Part shown: in pieces, positions 33,877 through 43,256 of the stretch
Position numbering within the stretch: the first letter of the stretch is position 1
Layout: each line of letters begins with the position of its first letter
DNA from: Acidobacteriota bacterium
GTDB lineage: Bacteria > Acidobacteriota > Blastocatellia > Pyrinomonadales > Pyrinomonadaceae
Assembly (NCBI GenBank): GCA_025463135.1
Contig: JAOAPY010000020.1
Location: 1-64,000 of the forward strand
Length of the DNA: 64,000 nt
Direction of reading: 5' to 3'
Position numbers and translations under genes: made by a program
Notes under the pieces: model-generated
The model's database searches: none
What the model was told of the DNA's origin: nothing
The model's input: the letters and a program-made list of their open reading frames with translations, nothing else

Positions 33877-36057
33877 TCAGTACTTGTGAAGCTCAGAAAT
33901 CGCTTTCAGCACATCCGCCACCTGCGGCAGAATCACATCCTCCAGAATTGGAGCATAAGCGACGAACGTATCCAGGGCGGCGACGCGGCGAACCGGGGCA
34001 TCCAGGTATTCGAACAACTCATCGGCAATGCGCGCCGCAATCTCGGCTCCAAAACCAAACGAAAGTGAATCCTCGTGCGCCACGATCACCCGACTGGTCT
34101 TCTTCACACTACGCTCGATCGCCTTCCAGTCGTACGGCTGCAGTGAACGCAAGTCGATGACCTCGACATTGATCCCCTGTTGTTCCGCCTGCCTGGCCGC
34201 CACGAGCGATCGTTGCACCAGGGCGCCATAGGTGATGATTGAAAGATCCTTACCTTCGCGCACTGTTTTGGCTTTGCCGAATGGAACCATGAAATCGTCG
34301 GGAGGATAAGCCGATTTGTTGTAAGCCTGCCGGTACAAGTGCTTATGCTCGAGGAAGAGGACCGGATCGTCACAACGAATTGCGGTGCGCAACAGACCAT
34401 TCGCATCCAGAGCATTTGAGGGATAGATTACCCGCAGCCCGGGAATTTGCGTGAAGGTGGAAACGCCTGACTGCGAGTGATAGATGGCGCCGCCTTTCAA
34501 ATAACCGCCGACTGGCACGCGCATAACGACCGGTGCTTTCCATTCGTTGCCTGAGCGCCAGCGCAGCAACGCCAGCTCATTGCGAATCTGATGCATCGCC
34601 GGCCAGATATAGTCAAAGAACTGAATCTCGACCACCGGTTTTAATCCGCGCGTAGCCATCCCAATCGCTCGCCCGACGATGTTTGCCTCGGCCAGCGGGG
34701 AATTGAAGACGCGCGCACTGCCGAATTTTCTTTGCAGGTTAGCGGTGACTTTGAACACGCCGCCTTTGCCCTTGACCTTGTCGAGATTCTGTTCGCGCGA
34801 GCAATCCGCCACGTCTTCGCCAAAGACTACGATGCGCGGATCGCGCGCCATCTCTAATTGCAAACAGCGATTGATCAAATCAACCATCGTGCCCGGATTG
34901 CCGGAAAGTTTGGCCCGACTTTCAGTATCGAAATCCTTCGTAGTGGGATCGACATCGGGTGAAAAAATGAATTGCTTGACTGTGTCCGGCGCCGGCTGCG
35001 GACTTCCGAGCGCGCGATCGGCAGCCTCTGTGACCTCGCGGTCGATCTTGTCCTTCGTCTGTTGCAACTCTTCCTGGGTGACGAAGCCTTCGTGGACCAG
35101 CAGCGCGCCAAAAGACTTCACCGGATCGCGTTCGGCATCAGTCACACGCTCTTCGTCCGACCGATAAAGCCGCTCGTCATCGGAAAGCGAATGCGAGTAC
35201 GGACGAATCACCTTTGCATGGACCAGAGCCGGACCCTTGCGGGTGCGGCAATGGTGCACGGCGTTGCGCATCGCATCGATTGACGCCAGCACATCGGTGC
35301 CATCACAGCGCTCTACTCTTAAGTCGGGAAAGTTTTGCACCAGCCGCGAAATATCGCCGCCCGGCGTTTGCACTTCGACCGGGACACTGATGGCATAGCC
35401 GTTATCCTCGACCAGGAAGATCACCGGCAGTTTCAAATTACTGGCCGTGTTCAGCGCTTCCCAGAACTCGCCTTCGCTGGTCGTACCATCGCCCAGCGAC
35501 ACATAAACCACTTCATCATCGCGAAAGTTAAGCACGCGGCCTTTCAATTCTTCGATTAGCTGAAAGCGATAACCAGCTTCGGCACAGCCAACTGCCTGCA
35601 GGATCTGGGTCCCGGTCGGCGAAGACTGTGAGACGATATTCAGCTTCTTGTGGCCCCAATGCGAAGGCATCTGTCGCCCGTGAGAGTTGGGATCCTTTTC
35701 CGCGCCCACCGCCGACAGCAACATCTCGAGCGGCGTCATTCCCAGCTGCAAACAGAGCGCGCGATCGCGGTAGTAGGGATAGAACCAGTCGTATCCGGGC
35801 CGCAACACCATGCCCGCGGCGGCGAGGATCGCTTCGTGCCCGGCGCCGCTGATCTGAAAGAAGATCTTGTTCTGCGCCTTTAGCTGAATCTCTTTGTCAT
35901 CCAAAGCTCGCGACAGATACATCGTGTGATAAAGATGGAGCAGCTGTTCACGGGTCAGCCCGTGAAAGGCCTCCAGCTCGGCGACGGCCACTCCGGGGGC
36001 CGCATCGAGGGGCTCAGGACGCTTCACCAACTTCAGAATTTTGGGTTCAGTTTTCAT
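33877..36057 (-). CDS. Fused 2-oxoacid dehydrogenase E1 (alpha + beta)
   Basis: 726 aa from ATG 36057; TTG 36081 is a longer alternative overlapping the TPR gene. Residues about 35-350 are E1-alpha with the thiamine-diphosphate motif [15 protein letters not shown] ... VEDNGYAIS near 189-222, and a phosphorylation-loop-like YRSDEERV. About 385-726 are E1-beta ([52 protein letters not shown]). Fusions of this type decarboxylate branched-chain 2-oxoacids or pyruvate and hand the acyl group to an E2 lipoyl protein. No E2 or E3 gene is in the window. The upstream acyl-CoA dehydrogenase favours branched-chain amino acid catabolism. Confidence 0.92.
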   Translation of the reverse strand: MKTEPKILKLVKRPEPLDAAPGVAVAELEAFHGLTREQLLHLYHTMYLSRALDDKEIQLKAQNKIFFQISGAGHEAILAAAGMVLRPGYDWFYPYYRDRALCLQLGMTPLEMLLSAVGAEKDPNSHGRQMPSHWGHKKLNIVSQSSPTGTQILQAVGCAEAGYRFQLIEELKGRVLNFRDDEVVYVSLGDGTTSEGEFWEALNTASNLKLPVIFLVEDNGYAISVPVEVQTPGGDISRLVQNFPDLRVERCDGTDVLASIDAMRNAVHHCRTRKGPALVHAKVIRPYSHSLSDDERLYRSDEERVTDAERDPVKSFGALLVHEGFVTQEELQQTKDKIDREVTEAADRALGSPQPAPDTVKQFIFSPDVDPTTKDFDTESRAKLSGNPGTMVDLINRCLQLEMARDPRIVVFGEDVADCSREQNLDKVKGKGGVFKVTANLQRKFGSARVFNSPLAEANIVGRAIGMATRGLKPVVEIQFFDYIWPAMHQIRNELALLRWRSGNEWKAPVVMRVPVGGYLKGGAIYHSQSGVSTFTQIPGLRVIYPSNALDANGLLRTAIRCDDPVLFLEHKHLYRQAYNKSAYPPDDFMVPFGKAKTVREGKDLSIITYGALVQRSLVAARQAEQQGINVEVIDLRSLQPYDWKAIERSVKKTSRVIVAHEDSLSFGFGAEIAARIADELFEYLDAPVRRVAALDTFVAYAPILEDVILPQVADVLKAISELHKY

Positions 36058-36073
36058 AATTTCCGGAGCAGCG

Positions 36074-36388
36074 CTACTCAAGACCAGCTAATTCGCTGCG
36101 GTATTCCTCGGCCATGCCCGGATGTCCATGACTGTCGGCGGCCTGGATGCCGCGTTCATAAGCCGCGCGCGCCTCATCCCGGTTTCCGGCTTTTTCATAA
36201 GCCCGGGCAAGCATGCCGTAAGCGTTGCCCTGATCATCGGCCGCGGCCAAATACCGATTGAGCGTCTCAATCATCTCGGAAGTGGCGTCAGCTTTCTCAT
36301 ACTCTTTGGCCAGCCCGAAAAGCACGGCGCTGTTTGCCGGATCGCTTTCGAGTATTTGTTTGAAAATGTCGATACGTGATGTGGTCAT
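36074..36388 (-). CDS. Small TPR protein
   Basis: 104 aa; ATG 36388 is chosen because the frame before it only overlaps the acyl-CoA dehydrogenase end. It consists of about three TPR helices pairs ([60 protein letters not shown]). It lies between the dehydrogenase and E1 genes, 35 nt and 16 nt from them, so all three are probably one transcript. It is likely an assembly or scaffold factor for this pathway; that is inference only. Confidence 0.75.
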   Translation of the reverse strand: MTTSRIDIFKQILESDPANSAVLFGLAKEYEKADATSEMIETLNRYLAAADDQGNAYGMLARAYEKAGNRDEARAAYERGIQAADSHGHPGMAEEYRSELAGLE

Positions 36389-36423
36389 ATGTATTAGCTG
36401 CAAGATTGCTTCACCGCTGCCCC

Positions 36424-37605
36424 TCACTTCCCGATCATCAACTTCGCGATCGTCTGCAACTGCATGTTCGAAGTGCCTTCATAGATCGCCCCGATCTTTG
36501 AATCGCGCCAGAACTTTTCCACCGGATAGTCTTTGACAAACCCATAGCCGCCGAACAACTCGATGGCTTTCGAGCTAATGCGCTCGGCTGCGCGCGAGGA
36601 AAACAGCTTGGCCATCGCGGCTTCCTTGACGAAGTTCTGACCGGCGTCTTTCATGCGCGCTGCGTTGTAGACGAGTAAGCGCGCGGCTTCCAATTCGGTC
36701 GCCATCTCCGCCAGTTGGAACTGCACACCCTGAAACTGGTTGATCGATTTTCCGAACTGCTCTCGTTCGGTGGTGTACGACAACGCCGCGTCGAGCGCGC
36801 CACTGGCGATGCCGATCATCTGGGCGCCAATGCCGATGCGCCCTTCGTTGAGGGTTTCGATGGAGACTTTATAGCCCTTGCCGATTTCGCCAATCACATC
36901 TTCTTTCGAGACGCGACAGTCCTCGAGAATCAACTCCACGGTCGACGACGCGCGTATGCCCAGCTTGTTCTCTTTCTTACCGACCGAAAAACCGGCGGTG
37001 CTCTTTTCTACGACAAAGGCCGTGATGCCGCGATAACCCGCCTCCGGATTGGCATTCGCAAAGACAATGAAGATGTCCGCCTCATTGCCGTTGGTGATCC
37101 AAAGCTTCCGACCGTTGATAACAAAATGGTCCCCATCCTCTACGGCGCGCGTCTGCATCGCAAATGCATCCGAGCCTGAGCCCGCCTCGCTCAAGGCGTA
37201 GGCGCCCACTTTTTGCGTCGCCAATTGCGGCAGGTATTTCTGCTTCTGCTCTTCAGTGCCCCAGCGGACCAGGGCGTTATTAACCAGTGTGTTCTGCACG
37301 TCAACCAGCACGCCCACTGAAGCATCCACGCGTGAGAGTTCCTCAACGGCGAGGATGGCAGTAAAGAACGTGGCGCCGGCGCCTCCATACTCTTCCGGCG
37401 TTTCAATCCCCATCAAACCCAGATCAAAACACTGCTTGATGAGTGTGGGATCGAGCTTCGCGTGTTCCTCCATCTCGTCCACGCGCGGGCGCAATTCACC
37501 ATCCGCGAATTCGCGCACGCTGGCCCGAAACATCTGTTCGTCTTCGGATAGGGTCGTCAGCGGACGACAGGTTCGCTGTTCGATGGCTATTTGGCTTTGG
37601 CTCAT
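36424..37605 (-). CDS. Acyl-CoA dehydrogenase
   Basis: 393 aa, the usual length, with CGGAG before ATG 37605. It shows the family signatures ALSEAGSGSDAFAM (FAD/substrate loop), WITNGNEADIF, the arginine-rich RAAERISSKAIELFGGYGF and the catalytic-base region AIYEGTSNMQLQTIAKLM. Closest by motif to short/branched-chain enzymes. It feeds electrons to ETF and is the first gene of an operon with a TPR protein and a fused E1, consistent with valine/leucine/isoleucine breakdown. Confidence 0.92.
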   Translation of the reverse strand: MSQSQIAIEQRTCRPLTTLSEDEQMFRASVREFADGELRPRVDEMEEHAKLDPTLIKQCFDLGLMGIETPEEYGGAGATFFTAILAVEELSRVDASVGVLVDVQNTLVNNALVRWGTEEQKQKYLPQLATQKVGAYALSEAGSGSDAFAMQTRAVEDGDHFVINGRKLWITNGNEADIFIVFANANPEAGYRGITAFVVEKSTAGFSVGKKENKLGIRASSTVELILEDCRVSKEDVIGEIGKGYKVSIETLNEGRIGIGAQMIGIASGALDAALSYTTEREQFGKSINQFQGVQFQLAEMATELEAARLLVYNAARMKDAGQNFVKEAAMAKLFSSRAAERISSKAIELFGGYGFVKDYPVEKFWRDSKIGAIYEGTSNMQLQTIAKLMIGK

Positions 37606-37691
37606 CTTATTACTCCGGAGCGGTGACGATGGATTTGAACAGGTTGCATATTAATCAACGCAAAAGTAAAAAGGCAAAAGGCGGCAGTCGA

Positions 37692-37765
37692 GACCATAGA
37701 CGACGGACGATAGACCATGGAAAAATCCGCATGGTCGGTCCATTGTCTATCTTCCCTCGTCTATC
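37692..37765. repeat. Intergenic inverted repeat (GACCATAGACGA type)
   Basis: The arm beginning ACCATAGACGACGGACGATA at 37692 is complementary, with gaps, to the arm CATGGTCGGTCCATTGTCTATC... ending near 37765. It occupies the gap between the divergent acyl-CoA dehydrogenase and flippase-like genes. Confidence 0.6.
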
Positions 37766-37852
37766 ATCTGTTGTCGGTCGTCGTTTGATAGGTTATGTTG
37801 TTTCGACGCCGCGCCACAATTTATCAACAGGCCGAGAAAAAGCAGCTGTTTG

Positions 37853-38947
37853 ATGGCACAGAACACCGGAAAATCAAAGATTACCAAAAAGCACACTGCG
37901 ATCGGAGTCATCTTCACGGTGCTGGGCTTAATGCTCTTTGCCTATTTTGTGGAAAAGGCGGGGCCGGCGGAAATCTTTAACGGCATCCGCCGTCTGGGTT
38001 TGGGGTTCCTTATCATTTTTGCCCTGGGCGGCCTGCGCCAGGCCATTCACGCAATCTGCTGGGTAATGTCTTGCGAGCCTCCCGACCGGCTTCGATTCAT
38101 GGATGCCTTCAAGGCCAGACTGATGGGCGAGTCGCTGAACATGCTGCCCCTGGGAAGCGTTCTTAGCGAGCCGTCCAAGGCCCTGTTTATTCGCGACAAC
38201 ATTCCCATGACGGCGCGGATCTCGGCCCTCGCCATTGAAAATGTTTTTTATGCTTTGTCGGTGGCGCTATTCATCTCGGCGGGCGCAGTTGCCTTGTTAC
38301 TGAGTTTTCCCCTGCCAAAATCTCTGCGGTATGCAAGCTTCGGGGCGCTGGTCACAGTCGTTGTGATTGTGCCCCTTGGGGCGCTGGTGATTCGAAAACA
38401 GCTACGGTTCATGAGCGGCGCGCTGGCCTTTGCCGGCAATCGCGGTCTCGCCCGTCAGAAGATCACCAACGTCTTGCCGCGCTTGCGGACCATCGAGGAC
38501 CGTATCTATGGTTTCTACGAACGCAATCACGCGCGCTTCTTCCTGATACTCGCGATCGAGATGTGCTTTCACGTCACCGGCGTCATCGAGGGCTACATTA
38601 CGCTGTCTTTCATCAGCGCAGTGGCGCCAACGCTGCTGACAGCTTTTATTCTCGAATCTGTGAATCGCCTCATCAACGTGGTTTTCAAATTGATTCCCTT
38701 GCGCGCCGGCGTGGATGAGGGTGGCACGGCTACTCTGGCAAAGATCCTGGGCTTCTCAACCACCACCGGTGTAACGCTGGCGATCATTCGCAAAGGCCGC
38801 GATATCTGTTGGGCAGCAGTCGGCTTTGCGCTCATGATCCACCGGGGAATTTCATTGCGGGCCGCGGCCAGAGAAAGTGAGAATCTTGCCGAGGAGATCA
38901 GTTCAACGGATGACGCGCTGGCAGTCTCGGCAGGAGAGTCAGCCTGA
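37853..38947 (+). CDS. Flippase-like integral membrane protein (LPG synthase transmembrane-domain family)
   Basis: 364 aa from ATG 37853; TTG 37850 abuts it. At least seven hydrophobic segments are visible (AIGVIFTVLGLMLFAYFV, LGFLIIFALGGLRQAI, FYALSVALFISAGAVALLLSF, FGALVTVVVIVPLGALVI and others). The order and motifs (MGESLNMLPLGSVLSEPSKA and RAGVDEGGTATLAKILG) fit the UPF0104/lysylphosphatidylglycerol-synthase TM family, thought to flip or transfer lipid-linked substrates. It is single and divergent from the dehydrogenase operon. Confidence 0.82.
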   Translation: MAQNTGKSKITKKHTAIGVIFTVLGLMLFAYFVEKAGPAEIFNGIRRLGLGFLIIFALGGLRQAIHAICWVMSCEPPDRLRFMDAFKARLMGESLNMLPLGSVLSEPSKALFIRDNIPMTARISALAIENVFYALSVALFISAGAVALLLSFPLPKSLRYASFGALVTVVVIVPLGALVIRKQLRFMSGALAFAGNRGLARQKITNVLPRLRTIEDRIYGFYERNHARFFLILAIEMCFHVTGVIEGYITLSFISAVAPTLLTAFILESVNRLINVVFKLIPLRAGVDEGGTATLAKILGFSTTTGVTLAIIRKGRDICWAAVGFALMIHRGISLRAAARESENLAEEISSTDDALAVSAGESA

Positions 38948-38965
38948 TAGATCCAAACGCAAGGC

Positions 38966-39311
38966 TTACCGGTAAGCTCCGCATGCGGTCGCATCAACCT
39001 TCAGCAACATAAACATCGCCAGGCGGTAGCCCAGATAGACACTGCTCGAGTTCACACGTGCAGCCTGATCGTTTCTGCTGTGGAGAATAGAGGGCCAGTT
39101 ACTAGTCAACCGGTGAAGTGTCACCGCCGGGATTCCGCGCCACAAAAGAACTCGAGTCAGCGTCTGCTCCTTCTTCAGTGCGATGGCTGAAGGGCATCTT
39201 GACTTCTTTCGCCAGATCTTCGGCCAGCTGAATCGTCTTCTTACTTGACGCATTATCCAGAGCCTGAGGGGCCGCCATACCGAGGCTATCAATATTTTTA
39301 CAAAGACCAAG
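38966..39311 (-). pseudogene. C-terminal remnant of an M28-type metallopeptidase, frameshifted
   Basis: One frame reads CKNIDSLGMAAPQALDNASS and KKTIQLAEDLAKEVKMPFSH, stopping at 39102; the other frame continues WRGIPAVTLHRLTSNWPS and ILHSRNDQAARVNSSSVYLG to a stop at 38966. Together they resemble the last 110 residues of an M28 aminopeptidase (NxDSLG ... GIPAVTLHR ... HSxxD). The N-terminal two-thirds with most zinc ligands is gone, the join to the permease gene is abrupt, and one frameshift occurs near 39145-39160. Confidence 0.65.
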
Positions 39312-39324
39312 ACCAAAGAACTAA

Positions 39325-40422
39325 TTAGTCGTACGCCAGGGCATTAACCGGATCAAGATTTGACGCGCGTATCGCCGGATAGAGCGCACCCACCGCGCCC
39401 CCAAACATGCCGATTGCTGCCGCCGTCAGGGCCCACTTCCAGGTGTATTCAAAAAGCAGACCGTAAGCGCGATGAATCACAAACCCGGCGGCGAAAGAGA
39501 GTAGAAATCCAATCACCAGTCCAAAGACACTGATCAGCAACGCTTCTTTTTCAATCACCCCGACGATATAACCGCGTGACGCGCCCAGTGCTTTCAATAT
39601 CCCTATTTCGCGCGTGCGTTCCGTGATCGTCGTGTACATCGCCAGCAGCACGACGAGCGTGCTGACTATGGCGGCCAGGACCACCAGTGTGCGCAAAAAT
39701 ACTCCCAGCGCTGGAATGTTGCTCTCGATGCTCTTGAATACATCGCGAGTGAATTGCACCTTGTTACCGGGAAGCGCCGTGTCGATGCGTTTGGCAACCT
39801 CTGCTTCCTGTTGCGGGTCGCGTACCTTGATCAGGATGTAGGTGCATTTGTCCGGAGCCTCCAGCGCGTCCTGCATCGCGGCCAGGGTCATCTTTGTCCG
39901 CGCCCCCGACTCCGGTGAATAAACTCCGGTTACGCGATACTGCCTTTTTCCGAAGAGCTTAATCACGCTGCCGATTTTGTAGTCGTTGTTGTGCGCTTTG
40001 ACTTCATCCAGCACGACCTCGTCGAGCGCCTCGGGGGCGCGGCCTTCAATCAACCTCAGGCCATTCATCTTTGCGAAGGGCGCCCAGTCGACGCCGTCTA
40101 CTCTTTCCAAACCGAAACCCTTATTGTCCTGAAATATGTAAGCAGCGACCGGCACCGCGTCGACTACACCATCGATCGCCTTTAGTAAATCGACGTACCT
40201 GGTACTGAGGCTGGCTGAAGAAGAGGACCACTGCATCGAGCCAGGGCGAGTGAAAAGAATTTCTGCGCGCAGATTCGAGTTGCGGCGCTGCAAATCGTTC
40301 GACATTCCGGTGGCCAGCCCCGTAAAAAGCATGACGAGGCAAACCCCGAGAGAAATCCCGGCGACACTGACAATGGTGCGCACGGGACGCTGGCGAATGT
40401 TGGCTGCAATCATGTTGTCCAT
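39325..40422 (-). CDS. ABC transporter permease, MacB/FtsX type
   Basis: 365 aa. One N-terminal membrane helix (TIVSVAGISLGVCLVMLFTG), a large extracytoplasmic MacB-type domain (about residues 50-235), and three C-terminal helices (FLRTLVVLAAIVSTLVVLLA, LLISVFGLVIGFLLSFAAGF, ALTAAAIGMFGGAVGALYPA). The motif TREIGILKALGASRGYIVGV is the permease-ATPase coupling signature. No ATPase gene is adjacent here. These systems export peptides, lipoproteins or drugs or work by mechanotransmission; the substrate is unknown. Confidence 0.88.
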   Translation of the reverse strand: MDNMIAANIRQRPVRTIVSVAGISLGVCLVMLFTGLATGMSNDLQRRNSNLRAEILFTRPGSMQWSSSSASLSTRYVDLLKAIDGVVDAVPVAAYIFQDNKGFGLERVDGVDWAPFAKMNGLRLIEGRAPEALDEVVLDEVKAHNNDYKIGSVIKLFGKRQYRVTGVYSPESGARTKMTLAAMQDALEAPDKCTYILIKVRDPQQEAEVAKRIDTALPGNKVQFTRDVFKSIESNIPALGVFLRTLVVLAAIVSTLVVLLAMYTTITERTREIGILKALGASRGYIVGVIEKEALLISVFGLVIGFLLSFAAGFVIHRAYGLLFEYTWKWALTAAAIGMFGGAVGALYPAIRASNLDPVNALAYD

Positions 40423-40516
40423 GCGCGCCTACGATAAGGCATTTTGCGCGCGTTAACTAGCGGGCAGTCTGATTAACACCCGGGTGCAGTCCGAGAAAAA
40501 TACCTCCCGTTTTCAA

Positions 40517-40613
40517 AGCGGATTTGTCCGCTCGTCTCGCAATCAAGGCGGTGCCAGAGTAAATCGTCCTGTTCCTCTTGACTGGTGTCGTTTGCGGGCG
40601 GACAAGTCCGCTT
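40517..40613. repeat. Intergenic inverted repeat (GCGGACAAGTCCGC type)
   Basis: AAAGCGGATTTGTCCGC at 40517-40533 faces GCGGACAAGTCCGCTTT at 40597-40613; each arm is itself palindromic. It lies in the promoter region between the divergent permease and 5'-nucleotidase genes, leaving about 85 nt on either side. Confidence 0.75.
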
Positions 40614-40699
40614 TCTAATCGGAAGGCATTTTCTTCACTGCTGAGGGATATTCCACATGCCTTCTTGTGGAACTCTTTTCCAGCGCTTAATCTTTGCTC

Positions 40700-42406
40700 A
40701 TGAAATTAAGCAGAAGCCAGAGGTTTTTATTGGCGCCGGCGTTGTTGTTGGCGTCAGTGGCCTGGGCAAGCGCGCAGCAGCCTGCAAGCTCGCGCGTCCA
40801 TATCACCATTATGGCCACCACCGATTTGCACGGGAACATCCTTCCAAAGGATTACTACACGGCCAAACCTGACGCGCGGGGACTCGCTAAAGCAGCCACG
40901 CTCATCAAACAGGCCCGTTTGGAAAATCCCAACTTTTTGTTATTGGATTCAGGCGATACGATTCAGGGAACGCCACTTGAGTACTATCACAATAAGAAAA
41001 ACAATCAGCCGCCGGATCCGATGATGCTGGCCATGAATACATTGCAGTACGACGCCATGGCCGTGGGCAATCACGAATACAATTTTGGTTTGCCGGTGCT
41101 CGAGAAGGCCCGCGGCGAGGCCCGTTTCCCCTGGTTGTCGGCGAACACTTACAACCAGGGCACTACAAAGACTCACTATCAACCATACATAGTCAAGGAA
41201 ATCGCCGGCGTACGTATTGGCGTCCTTGGCCTGACCACTCCGGGCATTCCCAACTGGGACAATGCCCAGAACTATGAAGGCCTGGAATTTCGCGAGCCGC
41301 TTAAGGAAGCGCTGAAATGGGTACCTGTGCTGCGCGGCAAAGAACGAGTTGACCTGGTTGTCATTGCAATGCACATGGGCCTCGAGGAAGATTTGAATAC
41401 GGGCGTGGCAAGTCCCGGCCAGGTGGCAAACGAAAATCAAGCACTGGCAATCGCGCGGCAGGTGCCGGGCGTCGACATCATTTTAATGGGCCATACGCAT
41501 TGTGATGTGCCCTCATTGTTTGTTGACAGCAATTTGCCAACAATCGGAGGATCGAGGGATCCCTCCACCACTCAGGTTCACGAAGGCGTGTTACTGACTC
41601 AAGCAGATTACTGGGGCAAACATGTTGCTCGGGTCGACCTCTATCTCGATAAATCAACTGCCGGCGCCTGGCGCCTCGTAGCAAAATCATCTCGCACGCT
41701 GGCGACGGATGCGCGGGTTGAGCCCGACGCGGAGATAACCAAACTTGCCGAACCCTATGATCGCGAAACAGAAAACTGGCTGGGTCGCGTGATCGGTGAA
41801 TCGGCCGCGGAGTTGACAGCCACAGACGCGCGCTTTCGCGACACGGCCATTCTGGATCTGATTCAAAAAGTGCAGCTGGAAGCCGGTCACGCGGACGTTT
41901 CTATGGTTGCGAGCTTTAATGCGCAAGCACGTATTCCGAAGGGCCCGATCAGTGTGCGCGAAATCGCCGGTCTCTATACTTATGAAAACACGCTCGTGGT
42001 GCTTGAAGTGACCGGCGGGCAATTGAAGGAAGCGCTCGAGCATTCGGCAAAATATTTTCGTCCTTATGAGCCGGGTAAGACCGCCGCGGATTTGGTTGAT
42101 GAAAGAATTCCGGCTTACAACTTTGATATCGCCGAAGGTGTAACCTACGAGCTGAATATCGCGAAACCCGTGGGCCGGCGCATCGAAAAGCTGAGCTTCA
42201 AAGGACAACCCGTCAGTCCGGAACAGAAATTTCGGCTGGCGACCAACAACTATCGCGTCAACGGCGGTGGCGGATACACGATGTACAAGGATGCGAAGGT
42301 GGTTTACCGCTCCAGCGAACTGATCCGCGACTTGATCATCGATTGGGTTGAGCGGAACAAGACCATTCCTATTGAACCGACGAACAACTGGCACATTGTG
42401 CCGTAA
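40700..42406 (+). CDS. Secreted 5'-nucleotidase / 2',3'-cyclic phosphodiesterase
   Basis: 568 aa from ATG 40700. A signal peptide (FLLAPALLLASVAWASAQ) precedes the metallophosphatase motifs TTDLHGN (42-46), DSGDTIQG (84-90), GNHEYNFG (123-130), IAMHMG and GHTH, which bind two metal ions. The C-terminal 5'-nucleotidase domain starts near residue 340 and includes YENTLVVLEVTGGQLKEALE and NNYRVNGGGGYTMY. It should release phosphate and nucleosides outside the cytoplasm. It is flanked on both sides by dispersed palindromes and appears monocistronic. Confidence 0.92.
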   Translation: MKLSRSQRFLLAPALLLASVAWASAQQPASSRVHITIMATTDLHGNILPKDYYTAKPDARGLAKAATLIKQARLENPNFLLLDSGDTIQGTPLEYYHNKKNNQPPDPMMLAMNTLQYDAMAVGNHEYNFGLPVLEKARGEARFPWLSANTYNQGTTKTHYQPYIVKEIAGVRIGVLGLTTPGIPNWDNAQNYEGLEFREPLKEALKWVPVLRGKERVDLVVIAMHMGLEEDLNTGVASPGQVANENQALAIARQVPGVDIILMGHTHCDVPSLFVDSNLPTIGGSRDPSTTQVHEGVLLTQADYWGKHVARVDLYLDKSTAGAWRLVAKSSRTLATDARVEPDAEITKLAEPYDRETENWLGRVIGESAAELTATDARFRDTAILDLIQKVQLEAGHADVSMVASFNAQARIPKGPISVREIAGLYTYENTLVVLEVTGGQLKEALEHSAKYFRPYEPGKTAADLVDERIPAYNFDIAEGVTYELNIAKPVGRRIEKLSFKGQPVSPEQKFRLATNNYRVNGGGGYTMYKDAKVVYRSSELIRDLIIDWVERNKTIPIEPTNNWHIVP

Positions 42407-42408
42407 AA

Positions 42409-42523
42409 GTCCGACAAACTTCAGTTTGTCGTTGTCTAACTGAGACTGCCATCGTTCGACTGAACGGCGTGCCTCGATTGGGATGCAAGTAGGCAACCAG
42501 CGACAAACTGAAGTTTGTCGGAC
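42409..42523. repeat. Paired palindromes (CCGACAAACTTCAGTTTGTCG type)
   Basis: GTCCGACAAACTTCAGTTTG at 42409 continues to 42431 and its reverse complement occupies 42501-42523; each arm folds on itself (GACAAACT/AGTTTGTC). It starts 3 nt after the 5'-nucleotidase stop. A related pair lies at 45032-45147. Confidence 0.8.
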
Positions 42524-42632
42524 ATCTACCGGCGCACTCCAATTATTTTCCGTACCCTCCGCCAACCAAAACTTCCCGTCACGTGTCTATTGCTGTGACG
42601 ACTGAACAGGCTCTTTAATCCTCGGGTGCCTT

Positions 42633-43241
42633 TTGAACAGTGAAGAAGACCAATTAGTCCGCGAGGCGCAAGCCGGCGCAACCGACGCTTTTTGTTTGCT
42701 GGCGCGCGCTTACGAGCGACGCATTTATGCGCTGGCGTTTCACTACTCTCGTGACCACCAGGACGCTGAGGATCTGTCGCAGGAAGTTTGGCTCAAGGCC
42801 TATGCGGCCCTGGCGACCTTTCGTTTCGAATCGAGCTTTTACACCTGGCTGCGCAAGATCATGATCAACTGTTTTCTCAATCATCGTCGGACCAGGTCTT
42901 TTAGTTGGCGTGTTCAGTTCAACAACAATGCGGCGGTTTCAGAGCACGCCGCCCAGACTGACGCAATGGCTGGCGCTGCTGCCCTGGAAACGACTCTTCA
43001 GAATCGACTGGTAGTCGCAAGAGTAATGCAGATTCTGGCCGACGTGACGCCACAGCAACGCTTGATCTTCCTGCTGAAACACCAGGAGGGGATGACGTAT
43101 GAGGAAATATCCAAAGAGATTGGTTGTTCGATAGGGGCCGTTAAGAAATCTGTTTCGCGCACTGTCTCAAAGCTGCGCCAACAACTGGGAGTCAATGACG
43201 AATCAGAGAATTACATCTCGTGTGCCGCCGGCGGATATTGA
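42633..43241 (+). CDS. ECF RNA polymerase sigma factor
   Basis: 202 aa. Region 2 is recognised by RDHQDAEDLSQEVWLKAYAA and FYTWLRKIMINCFLNHRRT, region 4 by TPQQRLIFLLKHQEGMTYEE and IGCSIGAVKKSVSRTVSKLR. No ATG or GTG is in frame upstream, so TTG 42633 is the only available start; the upstream site is weak. It is followed by an anti-sigma-like gene (15-nt gap) and a secreted protein, a common sigma/anti-sigma/target layout. Confidence 0.9.
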   Translation: MNSEEDQLVREAQAGATDAFCLLARAYERRIYALAFHYSRDHQDAEDLSQEVWLKAYAALATFRFESSFYTWLRKIMINCFLNHRRTRSFSWRVQFNNNAAVSEHAAQTDAMAGAAALETTLQNRLVVARVMQILADVTPQQRLIFLLKHQEGMTYEEISKEIGCSIGAVKKSVSRTVSKLRQQLGVNDESENYISCAAGGY

Positions 43242-43256
43242 GTCAGGAGCTTGAAC

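Noticed and set aside
42389-42404. TGGCACATTGTGCC palindrome as a sigma54 site
   Set aside because: It is the coding end of the 5'-nucleotidase gene and the GG-to-GC spacing does not fit.
41687-42565. 292-residue minus-strand frame
   Set aside because: Antisense to the 5'-nucleotidase; the plus-strand protein has all metallophosphatase motifs.
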